Made by a program: the position numbers and the translations under genes
The notes under the pieces: generated by a model
What the model saw: only the letters and a program-made list of their open reading frames with translations
What the model was told of the DNA's origin: nothing
The model's database searches: none
Shown here: positions 59,684-64,000 of the stretch, one piece after another
Numbering within the stretch: position 1 is the stretch's first letter
Layout: the number at the start of each line of letters is the position of its first letter
Origin: Streptomyces sp. TBY4
GTDB taxonomy: Bacteria > Actinomycetota > Actinomycetes > Streptomycetales > Streptomycetaceae
DNA: 64,000 nt
Assembly: GCF_024213195.1 (NCBI RefSeq)
Contig: NZ_JANAVF010000002.1
Location: forward strand, 310,001 to 374,000
Reading direction: 5' to 3'

Positions 59684-60334
59684 GTGGCAATGGCGGACAT
59701 CACGGGGCAGGGCGCGGGCGACGGCACCCGCGGCCACGACGACGGCATCCAGTGGCTGGCGGACTGGAGCGCCTGGTACGTCGGACTCACCTTCGCCCGG
59801 GGCATCGGCCCCGAGGAACTGGCCGTCCGGCTCGGCGCCCTGCCGGACCTGCGCCCCGGACCGCTCGGGGCCATCGACGCCTGGAGCATGGTCACCGAGA
59901 CGGTGGACGGCGACGGGGTGGCCCGGGTCGGCAGCTGGGGCGGCTGGTCCTTCGCCGTGGAACACGGAGTGCCCGCCGGAGCGCACCGCCTCGCGGAGGT
60001 CTCCCGCTCCGGGGCCGAGGCCGTGTACCTCGACCCGCAGCCCGACCACCCGCCCAAGCAGTTCGCCTACGCCCGGGACGGCGAGCTGGTCTGCTGCTTC
60101 GGCATCGGCGAGGAGCACTGGCGCGGCGGTCACCGGCCCGACTTCCTCCTGCCGGAGCTGGTCGAGGCCAAGATCCTCACCCCCGACGGCTGCTACGCCC
60201 GCCCCGAGGACGAGCCTGCCGCGGAGCGCGACCGCCTCACCCTCGCCGTCCTGGAACACCGCTTCGCCCTGTCCCTGCCCCGCCACCTCGTCGAGGAGAC
60301 CCCGCTCCCGGCCTTCGTGACCTGCACGCAGTAG
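59684..60334 (+). CDS. DUF6461 domain protein
   Basis: A 216-residue protein of the DUF6461 group common in Streptomyces: LADWSAWYVGLTFARGIGPEEL, then VARVGSWGGWSFAVEHG, and a C-terminal helical stretch with LEHRFALSLPRHLVEE. No catalytic motif is evident. GGGGGAGGGG lies upstream of both GTG 59684 and ATG 59690; either may be used. Function unknown. Confidence 0.75.
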   Translation: MAMADITGQGAGDGTRGHDDGIQWLADWSAWYVGLTFARGIGPEELAVRLGALPDLRPGPLGAIDAWSMVTETVDGDGVARVGSWGGWSFAVEHGVPAGAHRLAEVSRSGAEAVYLDPQPDHPPKQFAYARDGELVCCFGIGEEHWRGGHRPDFLLPELVEAKILTPDGCYARPEDEPAAERDRLTLAVLEHRFALSLPRHLVEETPLPAFVTCTQ

Positions 60335-60404
60335 CAGGCCGGCCCCGGCCGCCCGGGGATGGACGGTTTTGGTCGGGGAGCGTGCGTCTTGTGACACTAC
60401 GGGG

Positions 60405-61358
60405 GTGAACGCGACCGACTTGTTCCACCAGACGCTGCGCGAGCGGATCGCCCCGGCACTGCGCGCCGCGGGTTTCACCGGCACGGGGCTGGAGTACCGG
60501 CTCCGCGAGGCCGAACCCGACCACGCGCTGCTCGGCTTCCAGCGGAGCGCTTCGTCCGGGCCCGCCGAATGCAGGTTCACCGTCAACCTGCGTGCGGTCC
60601 CGTACGAGGAACACGAGGCCCTGCGGCGGCTGCGGCCGGTCCTCGGGACCAGGCTCAGCGCCAACCGGGTCGGCCCCGTCGGCTGGCACGCCAGGATCGG
60701 ACGCCTCCTCGGCCACCCGCACGACCACTGGTGGAGCATCACCGACGAGCGCTCCGCCGCCCGCGTCGCGGACGAGGTCACGGACGTGGTGCTGCGCCAC
60801 GCCGTCCCCGCCCTGTGGGGCGAGGTCACCGACCGGCCCCCGATGCCGGGACCCGTGGTGGATCCGGTGCCCGACTGCCTGGACCCGGTGTGCATGCGGG
60901 TGGACAGCGGTCCGTTCCCCGTGGCGAGCGGGGTGGCCCCGCTGCCCGTGGACCTCGAAGGGGCGCTCGTCCTGGAGACCGGCGAACGGCGACGCGCCTC
61001 GCCCTTCCTCACCCTCCACGACGAGCTGACCGACGCGGAGGCCCGCCTCGTCATCGACGCCCCCTGGCGGCTGGAGCAGCCGCTCTTCGGCTCGGTCCGG
61101 GTCGGCATCGCCGCCGACGGCGACGTCCGGGTCTCCGCCAGCCCGGGCAGCATGCTCCCCGGTCACCCGCTGGCGCTCCTCGGCGAACTGGCCCTGTGCC
61201 GGATCGACACCGCCGAGGTCACGGGCAACGGCTCCCTGCGGCTCACCTTCGAACGGGGCACCCCGCGCGAGGCCTGCCTCACCGTGTCCGGCGCCCCGCA
61301 CGCGCTGACCGTCGGCGAGCCCTGGCACATCGAGGGCTGGACGCCGGCCCGCATCTGA
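60405..61358 (+). CDS. Hypothetical protein, DUF4304-like N-terminus
   Basis: A 317-residue protein whose first 120 residues resemble DUF4304 (LRERIAPALRAAGFTGTGLEYRL, LGFQRSASSGPAECRFTVNL). The C-terminal part is a beta-rich domain of unknown type. It starts at a GTG after a run of G; no clear spaced ribosome site is seen. It follows the DUF6461 gene in the same direction. Function unknown. Confidence 0.65.
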   Translation: MNATDLFHQTLRERIAPALRAAGFTGTGLEYRLREAEPDHALLGFQRSASSGPAECRFTVNLRAVPYEEHEALRRLRPVLGTRLSANRVGPVGWHARIGRLLGHPHDHWWSITDERSAARVADEVTDVVLRHAVPALWGEVTDRPPMPGPVVDPVPDCLDPVCMRVDSGPFPVASGVAPLPVDLEGALVLETGERRRASPFLTLHDELTDAEARLVIDAPWRLEQPLFGSVRVGIAADGDVRVSASPGSMLPGHPLALLGELALCRIDTAEVTGNGSLRLTFERGTPREACLTVSGAPHALTVGEPWHIEGWTPARI

Positions 61359-61474
61359 CGGCCCGGGCCGGGAGCTGATCTTATGCTCAGGTTTACGCGA
61401 GTCCGCTGGTTTTGAGGCCGGTGAGCGACTTTGATGGGTTTGCCAGGCCTCGTACCGGAGCAGGGGGACCATTC

Positions 61475-61783
61475 ATGGGTAGCGAGCACAGCCCGAAGGA
61501 CAGCACCGACGGCACCGACGGCACCGACAACGGAGACGGCGCGGACACCACCGACAGCGCACCCGCCACCGCACCCACCCTCATCGGTTCCGTGCAGCGG
61601 GCCCTGCGGCTCGTGGAGGCGATGTACGCGGAGGGCGGGGCGACCGCCAAGCGCCTGTCCCGGCTCACCGGAATCCCGCTGCCCACCGTGTACCACCTGC
61701 TGCGCACCCTCAGCCACGAGGGCTACGTCCAGCGCGAGGGCGGGGCCTTCCGGCTCTCGGAACATCTGCCGCTCGCCTCCTGA
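61475..61783 (+). CDS. Minimal IclR-type HTH protein
   Basis: A 102-residue protein containing only the N-terminal winged helix of IclR regulators (SVQRALRLVEAMYAEGGATAKRLSRL, VYHLLRTLSHEGYVQREGG). A low-complexity Asp/Thr segment precedes it. The 170-residue IclR ligand domain is absent, and nothing downstream encodes it in any frame. It stands at the head of the roadblock cluster. Confidence 0.8.
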   Translation: MGSEHSPKDSTDGTDGTDNGDGADTTDSAPATAPTLIGSVQRALRLVEAMYAEGGATAKRLSRLTGIPLPTVYHLLRTLSHEGYVQREGGAFRLSEHLPLAS

Positions 61784-61958
61784 CGGTGGCGCAATGATCA
61801 AAAGTGGTGGCGTTCCGGCCAAGCTGTCACGTGCCATCGCGCATGTTCCAGCGGAAAATGCCAGAACGCCCTTCCGTACTGTGGAAGTTGAGTAAGTTCC
61901 CTTCTGTCGCGCCGTACGACCGTGCACCACGCACGGTCCGGCCGGGAGGGGAGCCCGC

Positions 61959-62357
61959 GTGCCCGGGATCGACGAATGCCTGCTCGAAGCCATGGCCCTG
62001 CCCGGTGCCAGGGGGGCCGCGCTGGTCGACTGGAGCAGCGGACTGGCCCTCGGCACCGCCGGGGAATCACCCGTGGGGGACCACGAGACCACCGCGGCCG
62101 AGACGGCCGAGCTGGCCCGGGCGGCCGCCGAGTACGAGTCCTTCGCCCCGGACGGTACCGAGGCGCAGGACGGCGCCGGGCCGCCCGTGGAGGACCTGAT
62201 CGTCACCACCCGGACCGGCTACCACGTGCTCCGCTTCGTCGAGACCAGCTTCGACAGCAGCGTGTTCCTGCACCTGTGGCTCGACCGGGCCGACGGCAAC
62301 CTCGCCCTCGCCCGCCACAGACTCAGGGCCCTGGCCGAGGAGCTGGTACTGAAATGA
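61959..62357 (+). CDS. Roadblock/LC7-like protein 1
   Basis: A 132-residue protein with a roadblock-type start (IDECLLEAMALPGARGAALVD, SGLALGTAGE) and end (LIVTTRTGYHVLRFVET, LALARHRLRALAEEL). Such proteins are homologous to MglB, regulators of small GTPases in bacteria. GGGAGGGGAG precedes the GTG start. The stop overlaps the next ATG. Confidence 0.82.
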   Translation: MPGIDECLLEAMALPGARGAALVDWSSGLALGTAGESPVGDHETTAAETAELARAAAEYESFAPDGTEAQDGAGPPVEDLIVTTRTGYHVLRFVETSFDSSVFLHLWLDRADGNLALARHRLRALAEELVLK

Positions 62358-63133
62358 CCGCCGTCGCCACGGTCGCCGTCTCCCCGCTGCTCACCCGGCT
62401 CGCCGCCGAGCGGGCCACCGGCGCCCTGTTCCGCGAGCGCGGCACCCTCTTCCTGGAGGACGGCCGCGTGGTGCACGCGGAGAGCCCGGCCACCCCCGGA
62501 CTCGACGTCCTGCTCACCACCGGCGGGGGACTCACCCCCGAGCGCTGGACCGAAGCCGTGAACGAGGCCGGCGCCCGCCGCCAGGTCGCCCGCTTCCTCG
62601 TCGACAGCGGCGGGCTCGCAGGCGGCGAACTGGAGATATGCCACCTCGCCGCGATCTTCGACGCCGCCTTCTTCGCCCTCTCCCCAGGCAGCGGCCCCTC
62701 CCGCTTCCGGCGAGGGGCCACCCACTGGATCGGCTCCGTCCGCTCCGTTCCGGCCGCCGCCGTCGAGCGGGAGACCTGCCGTCGCCGCGAACTGCTCGAC
62801 GCGGTCTGGCCCTACCCGCTGCTGGACACCTCTCCCGTCGTGCCCCGCCCAGCCGCGCCGGGGCAGACCGTCACCGCCCGCCAGCGGCTCCTGCTGGAGC
62901 GGGCCGACGGGGTGCGGACCCCGGCGGACCTCGCCTGGGTGCTGGGCCGGCCGGCCTTCCACACCCTGCTCGACGTACGACGCCTCGCGGCGGCCGGGCT
63001 GGTCGAGACCCCGCACGCGCCGGCACCCGCCGCCGCCGCGGAGGCGCCGCTACCCGACTGGATGACGCAGGCCCAGTCCCCGGACGTGGCGTTGCTGCGC
63101 CGGTTACGCGACGCACTGGAGGCAAGCCTGTGA
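62354..63133 (+). CDS. DUF4388-like protein with a C-terminal winged-helix-like region
   Basis: A 259-residue protein. The N-terminus fits the PATAN/DUF4388 fold (LLTRLAAERATGALFRERG, LFLEDGRVVHAES). The C-terminal half has LLLERADGVRTPADLAWVLG with AFHTLLDVRRLAAAGLV, like the second helix of a winged-helix domain. PATAN proteins work as scaffolds in roadblock/GTPase systems. Overlap (ATGA) with roadblock protein 1 links their synthesis. Confidence 0.75.
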   Translation: MTAVATVAVSPLLTRLAAERATGALFRERGTLFLEDGRVVHAESPATPGLDVLLTTGGGLTPERWTEAVNEAGARRQVARFLVDSGGLAGGELEICHLAAIFDAAFFALSPGSGPSRFRRGATHWIGSVRSVPAAAVERETCRRRELLDAVWPYPLLDTSPVVPRPAAPGQTVTARQRLLLERADGVRTPADLAWVLGRPAFHTLLDVRRLAAAGLVETPHAPAPAAAAEAPLPDWMTQAQSPDVALLRRLRDALEASL

Positions 63134-63204
63134 GGCTCCCCCTGCGAGCCGCCCAGCGCGGTGACCGTTCCGAGCGGCGGCAGTCCGAAAGGAGAAGGTC
63201 CGAC

Positions 63205-63621
63205 ATGAGTACGGTGCCCGCCGAAGCCGAGGCCGAGATACTCGCCGAGCTCCGACGGCTGCGGGCCCGTGTCCCGCAGCTGGGCGGGGCTCTCGCCGCG
63301 AGCGTCGACGGCCTGGTCCTGGCCCACGACAGCGCCGCCACCGAGGCGGAATCCGTGGCCGCCCTGACCGCCGCGGCCCTCGGGGTGGCCCAGCGGCTCA
63401 GCGACTGCACCGGGCAGGGCGGGTTCCGCGAGCTGCTCGTGCGCGGGGAGGACGGGTACGTCGCCACCTACGCGGCGGGCGACGCGGCCGTGCTGACCCT
63501 GATCGCGGAGCCGCGCGTCAACGTCGGCCGGCTCCACCTGGAGGCCCGGCGTTCCAGTCTGCGCATAGCGGAGCTGATCGACCACAGCCTCGGCCGCCGC
63601 GGCCCCGGCCCGGGCTCCTGA
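63205..63621 (+). CDS. Roadblock/LC7 domain protein 2
   Basis: A 138-residue protein with the roadblock/LC7 fold (EAEILAELRRLRARVPQLGGALAASVDGLVLAHD, ESVAALTAAALGVAQRL, REL-LVRGEDGYVATYAAG). AAAGGAGAAGG lies upstream of the ATG. It is the most typical roadblock protein of the cluster. MglB-type function as a GTPase partner is inferred. Confidence 0.87.
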   Translation: MSTVPAEAEAEILAELRRLRARVPQLGGALAASVDGLVLAHDSAATEAESVAALTAAALGVAQRLSDCTGQGGFRELLVRGEDGYVATYAAGDAAVLTLIAEPRVNVGRLHLEARRSSLRIAELIDHSLGRRGPGPGS

Positions 63622-63689
63622 TCCACCAGACCACGTACATCCGTACCGACCGAGAACGCTCAGGACACCGAAGAGAAAGAGGAACCGCC

Positions 63690-64000
63690 ATGGCCAACGT
63701 GGAGACATCGCTCAAGGAAGCCACCACCAGCATCGACGGCGTGCTCGGCGTCGCCCTGGTCGACTGCAGCAGCGGTATGGCCCTCGGCACCATCGGAGGC
63801 GGAAAGGACCTCGACCTCACGGTCGCCGCCGCGGGCAACACCGACGTGGTGCGGGCCAAGCTCCGCACCATGGAGATGCTCGGCATGAAGGACGAGAACA
63901 TCGAGGACATCCTCATCACCCTCGGAACCCAGTACCACATGATCCGGCTCCTGAGGAGCCGGGGCTCCGCGGGGCTCTTCCTCTATGTCGCGCTCGACAG
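63690..64000 (+). CDS. Roadblock/LC7-like protein 3 (3' end outside window)
   Basis: The visible 103 residues (METSL-like start MANVETSLKEATTSIDGVL, VDCSSGMALGTIGGG, ILITLGTQYHMIRLL) are close to roadblock protein 1, which suggests duplication. GAGG lies before the ATG. The gene continues past the right edge. Confidence 0.85.
   Translation, partial: MANVETSLKEATTSIDGVLGVALVDCSSGMALGTIGGGKDLDLTVAAAGNTDVVRAKLRTMEMLGMKDENIEDILITLGTQYHMIRLLRSRGSAGLFLYVALD

Overview
The window is high-GC actinobacterial chromosome and looks like Streptomyces throughout. Third codon positions are almost all G or C, GTG starts and ATGA-type overlaps are common, and there are Tat-exported proteins, a SARP regulator, an NsdA-like sporulation regulator, a DUF397 protein, a SCO4226-type nickel-binding protein and a roadblock cluster. 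No tRNA, rRNA, CRISPR array, integrase or transposase was seen.

Region 1 (1-11.1 kb) is mixed metabolism. It starts with the 3' end of a TPR gene that overlaps a phytoene-desaturase-like oxidoreductase, then an F420-type nitroreductase. A frameshifted FAD monooxygenase is divergent from a TetR gene across two identical palindromes. Next come a large exported serine hydrolase, a nitronate-monooxygenase-like gene with an acyl-CoA synthetase, and a ChaA-like antiporter.

Region 2 (11.1-27.2 kb) is the most interesting part: a compact, apparently orphan natural-product cluster. On the minus strand, an AurF-type diiron oxygenase, an amino acid:carrier protein ligase homologue, two AcpS-type phosphopantetheinyl transferases, two free-standing ACPs, an LCM-family methyltransferase, a KAS III and a KAS III-like protein without the nucleophilic cysteine are packed with mostly overlapping ends. 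On the plus strand lie an XRE-SARP-NB-ARC-TPR regulator broken by one in-frame TAA, a PP2C-like protein, a stand-alone condensation-like protein, an MFS exporter, an HTH regulator and a PNPOx-fold flavoprotein, closed by a strong terminator. There is no NRPS adenylation domain and no modular PKS. The likely logic is ligation of an amino acid to ACP, N-oxygenation on the carrier, then chain extension or condensation.

Region 3 (27.2-47.2 kb) holds an esterase, an NgcE-like sugar-binding protein without a signal peptide, three acyl-CoA synthetases, a phenylacetate-CoA ligase, and a crotonase / double DUF35 / two lipid-transfer-thiolase set. It also has a LuxR-like ATPase without its HTH and a Tat-exported ketosteroid-dehydrogenase-like flavoprotein. 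Three distant promoters (about 7.0, 35.9 and 47.2 kb) share a TCTGA-N7-TCAGA palindrome, which suggests one regulon for acyl-CoA or steroid-like catabolism.

Region 4 (47.3-64 kb) has a small secreted protein, a phosphotransferase-like protein, an NsdA-like regulator, a PAS-SpoIIE phosphatase, a two-subunit molybdenum dehydrogenase, a KimA-like transporter whose end overlaps a PucR-type regulator on the other strand, and a TetR gene with a perfect 18-bp operator. It ends in a cluster of a mini IclR-type HTH protein, three roadblock/LC7 proteins and a DUF4388-like protein, running off the right edge.
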